Below, in pieces: positions 49,787 through 60,551 of a stretch of DNA of 64,000 nucleotides; positions within the stretch are counted from its first letter, which is position 1; each line of letters opens with the position of its first letter. Made by a program: the position numbers and the translations under genes. Under the pieces are notes generated by a model that searched no databases, was not told the origin of the DNA, and worked only from the letters and a program-made list of their open reading frames with translations. Source of the stretch: Janthinobacterium sp. 17J80-10 (GTDB lineage Bacteria > Pseudomonadota > Gammaproteobacteria > Burkholderiales > Burkholderiaceae_D); contig NZ_CP035311.1 in the NCBI RefSeq assembly GCF_004114795.1, positions 2,108,001 through 2,172,000 on the forward strand, given 5' to 3'.

Positions 49787-52459
49787 TCAGAGTTCGCGGC
49801 TGCACAGACGGAAATCGGGATCGTCGCCGTAGGGCCCGATCTCGAATTCCAGGCTGCGCATGAGCTTGAGCATGGGGGCATTCTTGTTCAGGACCAGGCC
49901 CTCGATACGCTTCAATCCCTTGTTGCGGGCGACATCCATGATGGAGAGCATCATGCGCGTGCCCAGTCCCTGGCCATTGAATTCGTCGGCGACTACCAGC
50001 GAGAATTCGCAGCTGGTCGAGTCCGGATTGGTGACGTAGCGGGAGATGGCGATGACGTGTTCTTCCGCCGCGCCACCGTCAGGCGGTGCCGCATTGCGAT
50101 GGATCGCCACCAGCGCCATTTCGCGGTCGTAGTCAATCAGCGTGAAGCGCGCCAGCATGCGCGCCGAGAGTTCCGAGACGGCGGTGGCAAAGCGGAAATA
50201 ACGGCTTTCATGGGAGAGCCCCTTGACGAAGGCTTGCAGCATGGCGCCGTCTGAAGGGTGCAGCGGCCGCAGCGTATAGCTGGTCCCGCCTGGCAGCGGC
50301 CACTCCCGCTCCTGCTCGGCAGGATAGGGCAGGATGGCCAGGTGGCCGTATTCGCGGGCATCGGAGGGAGCATGGTCGACGACGATGCGGGCATCCACCA
50401 CCAGCGCGCCGTCCGCATCGACAATCACCGGGTTGATGTCCATCTCGCGCAGTTGCGGCAATTCGCAGACCATTTCAGAAACGCGCATGAGGATGCGCTC
50501 AAGGGCTTCGCGGTCGGCCGCCGGCGCGCCTCGCCATTCTTCGAGGGTTTCAGCCGAGCGTACGCGCGAAATCAGGTGCTGTGCCAGGAAGCGGTTTAGC
50601 GGCGGCAATTCAATGGCGCGATCGGCAATCACTTCGATCATGCGCCCGCCGGCGCCAAAGGAAATGGCGGGGCCAAAGGGCTCTTCCGAAGACAGGCCGA
50701 TGTACAACTCCCGGCCATGCGGCTTGCCGGACATGTTCTGGATGGTGACGCCGCTGATACGGGCGTCCGGCAGGCGGCGCTTGACCTTCGTCATCATGTC
50801 CTGCCAGGTATCGCGCACCGATGCGGCGTTGTTGACATTCAGGGCCACACCCTCGACGTCGGATTTGTGCGGGATATCGGGTGAATCGATTTTCAGCGCC
50901 ACCGGATAGCCGAGCTGATTGGCGATCAGCATGGCTTCATTGGCCGAGCGCGCCAGGATCGTGCGTGTGACCGGAATGCGGAAAGCCGCCAGCAGCGCCT
51001 TCGATTCCATCTCGGTCAGCACCTTGCGCCGCTCGGCCAGGACGGTTTCGATCAGGATGCGGGCGCCTTCGATATCGGGCTTGTCGAACTTGGACAGAGG
51101 CGTAGGCGTCTGCTGCAGCAATTTCTGGTTGAGGTAAAACGACGATGCCATGTCGAAGGCCTCGACAGCCGCTTCGGGAGTGCGGAAAGTCGGAATGCTC
51201 GCCTTGTTGAGAATCGCGCGTGCGGCCACGACTTGTTCGTCGCCCATCCAGCAGGTAATGACCAGCTTGCCGATGGAGGGCTGCAGGTCGGCAAGGGCCT
51301 GGGCCACCGTCGCGCTGTCAAGGCCCGGTCGGGGCGACAGGATTGCCAGTACGCCATCCACGTCATCGCTTGCCGCCAGTGCAGCAACGGTAAGGCGGTA
51401 ATCTTCCGGGCCTGCTGCATCGCTCAGGTCAACCAGAGGGTCGTAACTGGCCTGTTGCGGCAGGCGTGGCGCCAGTTCAGCCAGGGAAGCGGGCGTGAGC
51501 GTGGATAAGGTTACCCCAAGATCATTCGCCCAATCGGCCGCCAGCACGCCCGGGCCGCCGCCGTTGGTAACGATTGCCAGGCGTCGGCCTTGCGGCCGAT
51601 GGCGTGCGGACAGGCATTTGGCGATGGTGAACAGTTGCACGAAGGAGCGTACGCGCACCGCGCCGGCGCGCCGCAGCGCCGCGTCGAAGACGTCATCACT
51701 GCCGACGATGGCGCCGGAATGGGTCAGGGCGGCCTTGGTGCCGGAAGGCTGGCGTCCGGCCTTCAGCACGATCACGGGCTTGGCGTTGGCGGCTGCGCGC
51801 AGCGCGCTCATGAAACGGCGTGCGTCGCGGATGCCTTCCAGATAGACGACGATGCTGCGGGTCGTGTTGTCGTCCGCGAGGTAATCCAGAACGTCGGCGA
51901 TATCGATGCTGGTGCCGGGGCCGAGCGAGACCACCGCGGAAAAGCCGACGCCGTTACGGCCGGCCCAGTCGAGCACCGAATTGGTCAGGGCGCCGGATTG
52001 CGAGACCAGCGCCAGCGAGCCTTTCTGCGCACTGGAGCAGAGCACGCTGGCATTCAGCTGCAGGTTCGGACGCTGCAATCCGAGCGAGTTCGGGCCGAGG
52101 AGGTAGATGCCATGACGTCTGGCAATCGCATTGAGTTCCTGCGCCTGGCGCATGCTGACGGATTTCGACAGGATCAATGCCGACTTGCATTCCATGCGGG
52201 CGGCCAGTTCGAGAGCGTCCGCCAGTTCCGGCTCGGGCAGGGCCAGCAGCGCCAGATCCGGCCCGGGCTTGCCCCGGCTTGCCAGGGCATTTTCAGCGGC
52301 GGGATCGAGAAACTCGAGACTGCCGGTATAACCGGATTCGCGGATATGTTTTACCGCCAGTTGCCCGCAAGAGCTTCCCGGCGCGCTGGAATCAGGAATA
52401 TGCGCCAGCACGACGATTGAACGCGGTGAAAATAGCGGGTTAAGATAATGCTTTTCCAT
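49787..52459 (-). CDS. Pat-type fusion: NDP-forming acyl-CoA synthetase domains plus GNAT acetyltransferase
   Basis: An 890-residue cytosolic protein with the Pat/PatZ domain order: CoA-binding (1-130), succinyl-CoA ligase-like (130-460), ATP-grasp (about 490-700: YPVALKIDSPDIPHKSDVEGV) and C-terminal GNAT (about 720-890, acetyl-CoA loop QGLGTRM). Pat enzymes acetylate lysines of acyl-CoA synthetases such as Acs and so shut them off. His247 in ALTHSGAIVGSDDVFDAALRRAG aligns with the phospho-His of ADP-forming acetyl-CoA synthetases, whereas E. coli PatZ, as I recall it, lacks this His. Real synthetase activity is therefore possible. It lies 43 bp from a divergent thioesterase gene. Confidence 0.9.
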   Translation of the reverse strand: MEKHYLNPLFSPRSIVVLAHIPDSSAPGSSCGQLAVKHIRESGYTGSLEFLDPAAENALASRGKPGPDLALLALPEPELADALELAARMECKSALILSKSVSMRQAQELNAIARRHGIYLLGPNSLGLQRPNLQLNASVLCSSAQKGSLALVSQSGALTNSVLDWAGRNGVGFSAVVSLGPGTSIDIADVLDYLADDNTTRSIVVYLEGIRDARRFMSALRAAANAKPVIVLKAGRQPSGTKAALTHSGAIVGSDDVFDAALRRAGAVRVRSFVQLFTIAKCLSARHRPQGRRLAIVTNGGGPGVLAADWANDLGVTLSTLTPASLAELAPRLPQQASYDPLVDLSDAAGPEDYRLTVAALAASDDVDGVLAILSPRPGLDSATVAQALADLQPSIGKLVITCWMGDEQVVAARAILNKASIPTFRTPEAAVEAFDMASSFYLNQKLLQQTPTPLSKFDKPDIEGARILIETVLAERRKVLTEMESKALLAAFRIPVTRTILARSANEAMLIANQLGYPVALKIDSPDIPHKSDVEGVALNVNNAASVRDTWQDMMTKVKRRLPDARISGVTIQNMSGKPHGRELYIGLSSEEPFGPAISFGAGGRMIEVIADRAIELPPLNRFLAQHLISRVRSAETLEEWRGAPAADREALERILMRVSEMVCELPQLREMDINPVIVDADGALVVDARIVVDHAPSDAREYGHLAILPYPAEQEREWPLPGGTSYTLRPLHPSDGAMLQAFVKGLSHESRYFRFATAVSELSARMLARFTLIDYDREMALVAIHRNAAPPDGGAAEEHVIAISRYVTNPDSTSCEFSLVVADEFNGQGLGTRMMLSIMDVARNKGLKRIEGLVLNKNAPMLKLMRSLEFEIGPYGDDPDFRLCSREL

Positions 52460-52502
52460 AATCCTCCCGGAAAACCCTCATTTTAAAGCAAAGGAAGTAC
52501 CC

Positions 52503-52967
52503 TTGAATCAGCTGAGCCTGCCAAATCATCAACTAACCATGACCGTTCTCATGACGCCGGACATGGCCAACTTTTCCGGCAATGTCCATGGCGGCGCCAT
52601 CCTGAAGCTGCTCGACCAGGTTGCCTACGCCTGCGCCAGCCGATATTCCGGCAGCTACGTGGTGACCTTGTCGGTCGATCAGGTCACTTTCCGCCAACCC
52701 ATCTATGTCGGCGAGCTGGTGACCTTCATGGCATCGGTGAACCATACCGGGAATACGTCGATGGAAATCGGCATCAAGGTCATTACCGAAAATATCCAGG
52801 CCCGTTCCGTGCGCCATGCCAACAGCTGTTTCTTTACCATGGTCGCGGTGAATCAGAATGGCAAGCCAACACCCCTGGAGCCGCTTGTGCCATCCACCCC
52901 GGATGAAGAACGTCGCTTTGCTGCGGCCACGCGGCGCAAGGAAATGCGCCGGGCCGCAGCAGCCTGA
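52503..52967 (+). CDS. Hotdog-fold acyl-CoA thioesterase
   Basis: A 154-residue single-domain thioesterase of the YciA/BACH type. The core has MTPDMANFSGNVHGGAILKLLDQVAY with the Asn-Val-His-Gly-Gly and Asp residues of the active site, then VVTLSVDQVTFRQPIYVGELVTF. It hydrolyses acyl-CoA to acid and CoA. The start is TTG 52503 after AAGGAAG. It diverges from the Pat-type gene, a partner that also handles acyl-CoA. The C-terminus is Arg/Ala-rich. Confidence 0.9.
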   Translation: MNQLSLPNHQLTMTVLMTPDMANFSGNVHGGAILKLLDQVAYACASRYSGSYVVTLSVDQVTFRQPIYVGELVTFMASVNHTGNTSMEIGIKVITENIQARSVRHANSCFFTMVAVNQNGKPTPLEPLVPSTPDEERRFAAATRRKEMRRAAAA

Positions 52968-53022
52968 GCGCTGCCGGCAATCACAAAACTGCTCCCGGGG
53001 CATTGGCCACCGACTGTTTTTG

Positions 53023-54321
53023 CTAGTGCAGCTTGACCAGGGCCGTGGTGCGCTTGACCAGGAATCGCCCGACGGCCAGCACGCCGGTGCGCAAGGTGCC
53101 CATGATCGCCTGATGGTGCATCAGGTGCAGGCTGATGTACATGATGCGGGCGTAAAAGCCTTCGACAAACCAGCTCAGGCCCTTGAGCGACCCCATCAGG
53201 CTGCCGACCGTGGTTTGCTGGCCGATGGAGACCAGCGAGCCATAGTCACGGTAAACATAGGGGCGCGCCGGAGCTGGTCTGGCCGTGGCACGGCGTACGA
53301 AGGTGTCGAACAGGTAGTCAGCCTGCTGGTGGGCCGCCTGGGCACGGGGCGGCACCGGCTTGCCATCGTTGCCGGGACAGGCGGCGCAATCGCCGATGGC
53401 GTAGATGTCGGTATGGCCGCTGACATTGAGCCGGTCGGTGACGTCGAGCTGGCCGCTCTTGTTGGTCGGCAGGCCCAGCGTGGCCAGGAATGCGGGCGCC
53501 CTGATGCCGGCGGCCCAGACGCAAATGTCGGCCGGGCGCGTGACGCCCTCGGCGTCCTTGACGCTGCCTGGCTGGATATCGACCACCCGGCATCCGGTCA
53601 CGACGCTGACATGACGCTTGGCAAGCAGTCGGGTGGCGGCACTGGAAACCCTTTCCGGCAGCGGCGCCAGAATGCGCGGCGCGCCTTCGAGCAAGGTGAT
53701 GCGCACGTCGCGCGCAGGATCGAGCTTGCGGAAACCGTAGTCGGCATAGACGCTGCTGGCTTCGCGCAATTCGGCGGCGAGCTCGACGCCGGTGGCGCCG
53801 CCGCCGATGATGACGATATCCAGCCCCGCTTGCGGCTGTGATTCCTTGCGCAGTTCGGCCATGGTCAGCAATTCCAGCATCTTGAGGCGGAAGCGCTCGG
53901 CATCTTCTGTCGCATTGAGTGAAATGGTGTGTTCTTGCGCGCCCGCAACGCCGAAATAATTTGAAACGCTGCCCACGGCAATGCACAGCGCCGAAAATGC
54001 CAGCTGGCGTTCCGGGAGCAGCGCAGCGCCGGTGTCGCTGGTGACGGCGGATACCGTCAGGCTGCGACTGGCGGGATCGACCGCAGTCAGGGCACCGTAG
54101 ACGAAGGTAAAGTCATTGTCGTGCGCCAGCATCTGGTAGGACAAGCCTTCCTGGTGGATATCCAGGGTGCCTGCGGCGACTTCATGAAGTGACGGTTTCC
54201 AGATGTGATAGAGGCGGCAGTCGACCAGGGTGACCCTGGCGCGGCCAAGCTTGCGGCCGAGTTTGCAGGCCAGTTCGAGGCCGCCTGCGCCGCCGCCGAC
54301 AATGACGAATTGCTCTTGCAT
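53023..54321 (-). CDS. ndh: Type II NADH dehydrogenase (NDH-2 family)
   Basis: A 432-residue FAD enzyme that passes electrons from NADH to quinone at the inner membrane without proton pumping. The first FAD motif is FVIVGGGAGGLELACKLG, the NAD motif IVIIGGGATGVELAAELRE, and the second FAD region IYAIGDCAACPG. The C-terminal part (YHLMHHQAIMGTLRTGVLAVGRFLV) is the amphipathic membrane-anchoring end. ATG 54321 has AGGAG upstream; the frame to 54468 lies inside the reductase gene. It is 8 nt from the aldo/keto reductase gene and follows the efflux operon on the same strand. Confidence 0.92.
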   Translation of the reverse strand: MQEQFVIVGGGAGGLELACKLGRKLGRARVTLVDCRLYHIWKPSLHEVAAGTLDIHQEGLSYQMLAHDNDFTFVYGALTAVDPASRSLTVSAVTSDTGAALLPERQLAFSALCIAVGSVSNYFGVAGAQEHTISLNATEDAERFRLKMLELLTMAELRKESQPQAGLDIVIIGGGATGVELAAELREASSVYADYGFRKLDPARDVRITLLEGAPRILAPLPERVSSAATRLLAKRHVSVVTGCRVVDIQPGSVKDAEGVTRPADICVWAAGIRAPAFLATLGLPTNKSGQLDVTDRLNVSGHTDIYAIGDCAACPGNDGKPVPPRAQAAHQQADYLFDTFVRRATARPAPARPYVYRDYGSLVSIGQQTTVGSLMGSLKGLSWFVEGFYARIMYISLHLMHHQAIMGTLRTGVLAVGRFLVKRTTALVKLH

Positions 54322-54329
54322 AGTTCTCC

Positions 54330-55280
54330 TTATTTGCTTGCGGAATCCAGAAGTTCGTGGTCGGCTGCCGACAGCGACAGGCGGGTCGCGCGGATCAGGC
54401 TGTCGAGCTGCGTGACCGAGGTCGCGCTGGCGATCGGCGCAGTGACGCCTTCGCGCGCCATCAGCCATGCCAGGGCGATTTCGGCAGGCTGTGCGGCGTG
54501 TGACCGGGCTACCGTCTCAAGCGCCTCCAGGATGCGCAGGCCGCGCGGGTTGAGGTAACGGGCGATGCGCTGGCCGCGCACGCTTTTGCCCAGGTCTGCA
54601 GGCGAGCGGTATTTGCCGGATAAAAATCCGGACGCCAGGCTGAAATAGGTAATGACGCCGAGACCCTCGGCAATGCACAGGTCGCGCAACGGGCCATCAA
54701 AGCCGGCGCGATCATAGAGGTTGTACTCCGGCTGCAGAACCTCGTAGCGCGGCAGGTTCTTGTCTGCAGCCAGCGTCAATGCGGCGCGCATTTGCACGGC
54801 ATCGTGGTTGGAGGCGCCAACGGACCTGATTTTCCCCTGGCGCAGCAGCAGGTCATGCGCCTCGAGGGTTTCCTCGAGCGGCGTATCGGGGTCGGGACAA
54901 TGGCTCAGGTATAGGTCGATGTAATCGGTCTGCAGACGGCGCAGGGAGCCTTCGGCCGCGGCGATGATGCGCTTTGCCGACAGACCCTTGTTGTCCGGAC
55001 TGAAGGCCCAGCCGACCTTGGTGATGATGACGATCTTTTCGCGACGGCCGGGCGATGCCTTCAGCCAGTTGCCGATGATGCTCTCCGACTCACCCCCCCG
55101 GTTGCCAGGCGCCCAGGAAGAATAGACATCGGCAGTGTCGATGGCGTTCAGGCCGGCAGCGCTGAAGCGGTCAAGCAGGGCAAACGCGGTCGGCTGGTCC
55201 ACGGTCCAGCCGAACACATTGCCACCGAAGACCAGCGGCGCGATTTCCAGGCCGGTGCGGCCAAGCGGACGGCGATTCAT
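54330..55280 (-). CDS. Aldo/keto reductase
   Basis: A 316-residue NADPH-dependent TIM-barrel oxidoreductase. The catalytic tetrad is visible: Asp and Tyr in AIDTADVYSSW, Lys in ITKVGWAF, and His in DLYLSHCPDPDTP. The cofactor region is SVGASN ... LQPEYNLYDR and ASATSVTQLDSL. The carbonyl substrate is unknown. It lies 54 nt after tetR and 8 nt before ndh, so it may be co-expressed with the pump operon. Confidence 0.92.
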   Translation of the reverse strand: MNRRPLGRTGLEIAPLVFGGNVFGWTVDQPTAFALLDRFSAAGLNAIDTADVYSSWAPGNRGGESESIIGNWLKASPGRREKIVIITKVGWAFSPDNKGLSAKRIIAAAEGSLRRLQTDYIDLYLSHCPDPDTPLEETLEAHDLLLRQGKIRSVGASNHDAVQMRAALTLAADKNLPRYEVLQPEYNLYDRAGFDGPLRDLCIAEGLGVITYFSLASGFLSGKYRSPADLGKSVRGQRIARYLNPRGLRILEALETVARSHAAQPAEIALAWLMAREGVTAPIASATSVTQLDSLIRATRLSLSAADHELLDSASK

Positions 55281-55334
55281 GAAAGGCTCCTGGCAGGGGA
55301 CGACAAAGAGGCATCATGGCTGATTGCCTTTTTA

Positions 55335-55955
55335 TCATTCTACCGTGGAATACAGCCCCTGCATGAATTGCCCGATTGCCGCCTGCAGATCGGATTGGGA
55401 AATGTCCGGTTCGCGCAAGGCGCGGATTGCCAGTCCTACGAAATAACATTGCAGGCTGATGGCGCGCAGTCTGGCGACCTCTGGCGGCAGACCCTTACCG
55501 CCGGAGGCGACATCTGCAGACAGCCAGTTGGCCAGTTCGCACCGTACGGCCTGGTCGGAGTCGGCAAACGCCGCGACCAGCTCGGGATTGCGGCTGGCTT
55601 CCGCGGTCATTTCAAGGAACAGCGCAGCATTCATCATGCGCGGGTCGCCATTGCGCCAGCAGTTGAAGGTGTCGAGGGCGGCAGCTGTCATGTCAGGGGC
55701 GTCATGCAAGGCGCGGATGCATGTGCGGGCATCTTCGAGCTGGCGTCCGACGATTGCCAGGATGATGGCGTTCTTGCTGTCGAAATAGCGGTAGATCAGC
55801 CCCGGGCTCATTTCCGCTGTTTCAGCGATCAGGGCCATGCCGGCAGCATGGAAGCCGTGCTCGATGAAACATTTCTGCGCAGCGCACAGGATGCGCTCGC
55901 GCTGGGCCTGGGCGCGTTCCGTGTGCCGGGATGGTCCCTGAGAAACAGCGTTCAT
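55335..55955 (-). CDS. TetR/AcrR family repressor of the efflux operon
   Basis: A 206-residue regulator. The N-terminal DNA-binding helix-turn-helix is RERILCAAQKCFIEHGFHAAGMALIAETAEMSPGLIYRYFDSKN; the C-terminal part is the ligand-binding, dimerising region. It overlaps the outer-membrane factor gene by 4 nt, so it is the last gene of the pump operon and under its own control. A palindrome at 61826-61847, upstream of the adaptor gene, is its likely operator. Confidence 0.9.
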   Translation of the reverse strand: MNAVSQGPSRHTERAQAQRERILCAAQKCFIEHGFHAAGMALIAETAEMSPGLIYRYFDSKNAIILAIVGRQLEDARTCIRALHDAPDMTAAALDTFNCWRNGDPRMMNAALFLEMTAEASRNPELVAAFADSDQAVRCELANWLSADVASGGKGLPPEVARLRAISLQCYFVGLAIRALREPDISQSDLQAAIGQFMQGLYSTVE

Positions 55956-57397
55956 TTTGCCTGCTCCATCCAGCCGCCGCCCAATACCTTGTATAGGGTG
56001 ACGCGGTTTGCCTGCTCGGCCAGTTGCGCTGAGACCAGCCCCTGTTGCGCCGCATACAGGCTGCGTTGCGCATCCAGCAGGTTCAGGAAGCTGTCGCGGC
56101 CCTGGTCGTAGCGCACCTTGGACAGGTCATGGGCACGGCTTGCCGCATCCAGCAGCGCCTGCTGGGCTGTGCGGCGATCTGCCAGCGAGCGGGTCAGCGC
56201 CAGTGCGTCAGCAACTTCGCGAAAGCCCGCCTGGATGGATTTCTCGAAGCGCGCCAGGGCAATGTCGCGATCCGCGGTGGCCACGCCCAGGTTGGCGCGC
56301 AGGCGGCCGCCCTGGAAGATCGGCAGGGTGATCTGCGGGATGAAGCTCCAGATGCGGGTGCCGGATCCGAACAGTCCCGACAGTTCATTGCTGGCAGTGC
56401 CGACGCTGCCGGTCAGCGAGATGGACGGGAAGAAGGCGGCACGGGCGGCGCCGATATTCGCATTGGCCGAGCGCAGCAGGTGTTCTGCCTGCTGCACGTC
56501 GGGGCGGCGCAGCAGCACTTGCGCCGGCAGCTGTGCCGGCAGCGGCGCGATGCCGGAAACCGCGATATCGAATCCTTGCGGCAGCATGGCAGCATCCACC
56601 GGTGCGCCCACCAGCAGGCGCAGGGCGTTGGTACCGGTGGCGACCAGCCCAGCGTAGCGGGCGGCATCGGCGCGCGCGCTTTCGACAGTGGTGCGCGACT
56701 GGGCGAGGTCCAGCGCAGATACCGCCCCCAGGTCATGGCGCTTGACGACCAGGTCATAGGCTTTTTGCTGGTTATCCAGCGTTGCCTGGGCCACGCGCTG
56801 GGATTCCATGTCCGCGGCCAGCGCGAGATAGGTGCCGGCGATTTCGGCGATCAGGGCGAGCTGGGCACTGCGACGTGCCTCTTCCTGGGCGAAATACTGC
56901 TGCAATGCCGCCTGGCTCAGGTTGTGCACGCGGCCAAACAGGTCGAGCTCGAAGCCGACGCCAATGGCGGCGCTGTAGACGTCGCCGGGATTGGCGACAT
57001 TGCCGCCGGTGCGGCTCAGGCCGGCATTGGCGGCAACCGATGGAAAGCGGTCGGCGCGCTGGATGCCGTAGAGGGAGCGCGCGCGCTCGACATTGAGGAC
57101 CGCCACGCGCAAGTCGCGGTTATTGTCCAGCGCACGGGCGATCAAGTCCTCCAGTTTCGGGTCGCTGAAAAAATCGCGCCAGCCGATGTCGGCAACCGCC
57201 TGTTCCGCTGCCGCTGTGCCGGTGGTCGTGGAACCATTCGCAGTGGCAGGAGATTTTGCGGCAGCAGTCGTCGGCGGCAAGGGCCAGTCGGCCGGAATGG
57301 TCGCATTTGCCGCAGGCAGCTGCGGTTCCAGCATGGCGCAGCCGCTGGCGGTCAGCGCCACTGCCAGTGCCAGGGTGGTGAGCAAGGGTTTAGTCAT
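55952..57397 (-). CDS. RND efflux outer-membrane factor, NodT/OprM family lipoprotein
   Basis: A 481-residue TolC-like channel. The signal peptide ends in lipobox ASGC (Cys20). Two OEP domains follow, with [44 protein letters not shown] and [35 protein letters not shown] as family marks. It forms the outer-membrane tunnel for the adjacent pump. ATG 57397 has AGGAG upstream; the frame to 57568 lies within the pump gene. Its start overlaps the pump gene end by 8 nt. Confidence 0.94.
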   Translation of the reverse strand: MTKPLLTTLALAVALTASGCAMLEPQLPAANATIPADWPLPPTTAAAKSPATANGSTTTGTAAAEQAVADIGWRDFFSDPKLEDLIARALDNNRDLRVAVLNVERARSLYGIQRADRFPSVAANAGLSRTGGNVANPGDVYSAAIGVGFELDLFGRVHNLSQAALQQYFAQEEARRSAQLALIAEIAGTYLALAADMESQRVAQATLDNQQKAYDLVVKRHDLGAVSALDLAQSRTTVESARADAARYAGLVATGTNALRLLVGAPVDAAMLPQGFDIAVSGIAPLPAQLPAQVLLRRPDVQQAEHLLRSANANIGAARAAFFPSISLTGSVGTASNELSGLFGSGTRIWSFIPQITLPIFQGGRLRANLGVATADRDIALARFEKSIQAGFREVADALALTRSLADRRTAQQALLDAASRAHDLSKVRYDQGRDSFLNLLDAQRSLYAAQQGLVSAQLAEQANRVTLYKVLGGGWMEQAK

Positions 57398-60300
57398 GGG
57401 AAGCTCCTGTTGCCGGTACGGCAACGGTTGCGGACGCTTGCTTGCGGCCGAACATGCGTTGCACCAGCACGAAAAACAACGGAATAAAGAAGACGCCAAG
57501 GATGGTGCCGGCCAGCATGCCGCCGACCACGCCGGTGCCGATTGCACGTTGCGCGCCGGAGCCGGCACCGGTGGCCAGTGCCAGCGGCAGCACGCCGAGG
57601 CCGAATGCCAGCGAAGTCATGATGATCGGCCTCAGGCGGTCGCGTACGGCATGCATGGTTGCGTCGACCAGCTCCATGCCGCGTTCCAGGTTTGCCTTGG
57701 CGAACTCGACGATCAGGATCGCATTTTTGCTCGACAGGCCGACGGTGGTCAGCATGGCCACCTGGAAGTAGACGTCGCGCGGCATGCCGGCCAGGGTGTT
57801 GGCCAGCACGGCGCCGAGGATGCCCAGTGGCGCAACCAGCAGCACGGCGGTCGGCACGGTCCAGCTTTCATACAGGGCGGCCAGGCAGAGGAACACGATC
57901 ATCAGCGAGAGCACGTACAGCACGGTGGTTTGAGAGCCGGCCTGACGCTCCTGGTAGGACAGGGCGGTCCAGTCGATGCTGTAACCCGGCGGCAGTTGCG
58001 CTACCAGCCGCTCGATCTCTGCCATGGCGTCGCCGGAGCTGACGCCCGGAGCGCCTTCACCCTGGATTTCCATTGCCGGCACGCCGTTGTAGCGTTCCAG
58101 GCGTGGCGAGCCGTATTCCCAGCGCGAGCTGGCGAAGGCCGCAAAGGGCACCATCTGGCCATTCTTGTTGCGCACGGACCATTGCCTGAAGTCTTCCGGC
58201 GTCATGCGGAATGGCGCATCGGCTTGCATGTAGACACGCTTGACGCGGCCGCGATCGATAAAGTCATCGATGTACTGCCCGCCCCAGGCGGTGCCGAGGG
58301 TGCTGTTGATGTCGGTCAGCGACAGGCCGAGCGCGGAAGCCTTTTCCTTGTCGATATCGATGCGGAACTGTGGCGTGTCTTCCTGGCCGTTCGGGCGTAC
58401 CTTGGTCAGGAGCTTGCTTTGTGCCGCACCGCCAAGCAACTGGTTGCGCGCTGCCAGCAAGGCTTCATGTCCCTGTCCGGCATTATCTTTCAGGAAGAAA
58501 GCGAAGCCCGCCGCCGTGCCCAGTTCCGGCATCGCCGGCGGCGCGAAGGCGAATGCCATGGCGTCCTTGATCTGGCTGAAGGCGCCCATGGCCCGGCCGG
58601 CGACCGCGTCGACGCCCTGGCCGGCCGCTTTGCGTTCACTCCAGTCCTTGAGCTTGACGAACGCCAGGCCGTTGTTCTGGCCCTGGCCGGCGAAGCTGAA
58701 GCCCTGGACGGTAAACACCGATTCCACCACGTCCTTCTCGTTTTCCAGGAAATGGTTTTGAATCTTGCGCAGCGATTCCATGGTGCGCTCCTGGGTAGCG
58801 CCGACGGGCGCCTGCACCATGGTGAACAGGATGCCCTGGTCTTCCGGCGGCAGGAAGGAGCTAGGCAGGCGCATGAACAGGAGTGCCATGACCGCCGCCA
58901 GCGCAATGAAAATCGCCATGAAGCGCTTGCCGCGCCCGAGCATGCCGCGCACGCCGCGCTGGTAGCCCGCGCTGGTGCGCTCGAAGTTGCGGTTAAACCA
59001 GGCAAAGAAGCCTTTCTGGCCGTGGTGCTCGCCCTTGGTCAGCGGTTTGAGCATGGTGGCGCAGAGGGCCGGGGTCAGCACGATCGCCACCAGCACCGAC
59101 AAGCCCATGGCCGAGACAATGGTGGCGGTGAACTGGCGGTAAATGATGCCGGTCGAGCCGCCCAGGAACGCCATGGGCACGAACACCGCCGACAGTACCA
59201 GGGCAATGCCGACCAGCGCACCGGTGATCTGGTCCATCGACTTGCGCGTGGCTTCCAGCGGCGAAAGGCCTTCCTCGCTCATGATGCGCTCAACGTTTTC
59301 GACCACCACGATGGCATCGTCCACCAGCAGGCCGATCGCCAGCACCATGGCAAACATGGTCAGCATGTTGATCGACATGCCCAGTGCGGCGAGGATGCCG
59401 AAGGTGCCCAGCAACACCACCGGTACGGCAATGGTGGGAATCAGCGTGGCGCGGAAATTCTGCAGGAACAGGTACATCACCAGGAAGACCAGCAGGACGG
59501 CTTCGGCCAGCGTCTTGACGACGCCCTTGATGGATACTTCCACGAAAGGCGTGGTGTCAAACGGCGTGACTGCGGTCAAGCCCTGCGGGAAGAAGGGTGC
59601 GAGTTCCTTGAGCTTGGCCTGGATGCCTGCGGCGGTGTCCAGCGCGTTGGCGCCGGTCGCCATGGAAATGGCGATACCGGTGGCAGGCTTGCCGTTGTAG
59701 TGGGTGATGAATTCATAATTTTCAGCGCCCAGTTCAACGCGGGCGATATCGCCCAGCTTGAGTACTGAACCGTCCGGATTGCTGCGCACCACGATGTCGC
59801 GGAACTGGTCCGGCGTTTGCAGGCGGTCTTGCGCGGAGATTGTGGCATTCAGCTGCTGCCCCGGGACCGATGGCGCGCCGCCGAGCTGGCCGACGGCCAC
59901 CTGGGCATTCTGCGCCTTGACCGCCGCGATGACGTCGGCCGAGGCCAGCTTGTAGGTGTCGAGCTTGTTGGGGTCGAGCCAGATGCGCATGGCGTACTTG
60001 GAGCCGAATACCTGGATGTTGCCAACGCCTGGAACACGCGAGAGCGGATCGACCATGCTGGCGACGACATAGTCGGCAATATCATCCTTGGTCATGCTGC
60101 CGTCTTTCGAGACGAAGCCGACAACCTGCAGGAATCCGCTCCTGGATTTGCTGACGTTGACGCCCTGGCGCTGCACTTCCTGCGGCAGCAGCGGCATCGC
60201 CAGTTGCAGCTTGTTCTGCACCTGCACCTGGGCGATGTCGGGGTTGATCTTGTTATCAAAGGTCAGGGTGATCTGCGCGCTGCCATTGCCAGAGCTGTTC

Positions 60301-60539
60301 GCCGACATGTAGATCAGGCCATCCAGGCCCTTCATGTTTTGTTCGATGATTTGCGTAACCGAGTCTTCCACCACCTTGGCAGAGGCGCCGGGGTAGGTTG
60401 CGTTGACCACGACCGTCGGCGGCGCGATGGTCGGATACATCGAGATCGGCAGCTTGGTGATGGCCAGGCCACCCGCCAGCATGATGATGATGGCGATGAC
60501 CCAGGCAAAAATAGGGCGATCGATAAAGAAACGTGCCAT
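57390..60539 (-). CDS. RND multidrug efflux pump, AcrB/MexB type (HAE1)
   Basis: A 1049-residue inner-membrane proton/drug antiporter. The N-terminus [27 protein letters not shown] is canonical. The proton-relay aspartates lie in [18 protein letters not shown] (TM4) and the lysine in [15 protein letters not shown] (TM10). Full length, with two large periplasmic loops. It works with the adaptor (60552) and the outer-membrane channel (55952). It starts 12 nt after the adaptor stop. Large antisense open frames across it are codon-bias shadows. Confidence 0.96.
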   Translation of the reverse strand: MARFFIDRPIFAWVIAIIIMLAGGLAITKLPISMYPTIAPPTVVVNATYPGASAKVVEDSVTQIIEQNMKGLDGLIYMSANSSGNGSAQITLTFDNKINPDIAQVQVQNKLQLAMPLLPQEVQRQGVNVSKSRSGFLQVVGFVSKDGSMTKDDIADYVVASMVDPLSRVPGVGNIQVFGSKYAMRIWLDPNKLDTYKLASADVIAAVKAQNAQVAVGQLGGAPSVPGQQLNATISAQDRLQTPDQFRDIVVRSNPDGSVLKLGDIARVELGAENYEFITHYNGKPATGIAISMATGANALDTAAGIQAKLKELAPFFPQGLTAVTPFDTTPFVEVSIKGVVKTLAEAVLLVFLVMYLFLQNFRATLIPTIAVPVVLLGTFGILAALGMSINMLTMFAMVLAIGLLVDDAIVVVENVERIMSEEGLSPLEATRKSMDQITGALVGIALVLSAVFVPMAFLGGSTGIIYRQFTATIVSAMGLSVLVAIVLTPALCATMLKPLTKGEHHGQKGFFAWFNRNFERTSAGYQRGVRGMLGRGKRFMAIFIALAAVMALLFMRLPSSFLPPEDQGILFTMVQAPVGATQERTMESLRKIQNHFLENEKDVVESVFTVQGFSFAGQGQNNGLAFVKLKDWSERKAAGQGVDAVAGRAMGAFSQIKDAMAFAFAPPAMPELGTAAGFAFFLKDNAGQGHEALLAARNQLLGGAAQSKLLTKVRPNGQEDTPQFRIDIDKEKASALGLSLTDINSTLGTAWGGQYIDDFIDRGRVKRVYMQADAPFRMTPEDFRQWSVRNKNGQMVPFAAFASSRWEYGSPRLERYNGVPAMEIQGEGAPGVSSGDAMAEIERLVAQLPPGYSIDWTALSYQERQAGSQTTVLYVLSLMIVFLCLAALYESWTVPTAVLLVAPLGILGAVLANTLAGMPRDVYFQVAMLTTVGLSSKNAILIVEFAKANLERGMELVDATMHAVRDRLRPIIMTSLAFGLGVLPLALATGAGSGAQRAIGTGVVGGMLAGTILGVFFIPLFFVLVQRMFGRKQASATVAVPATGASHD

Positions 60540-60551
60540 GGAATACCCCGT

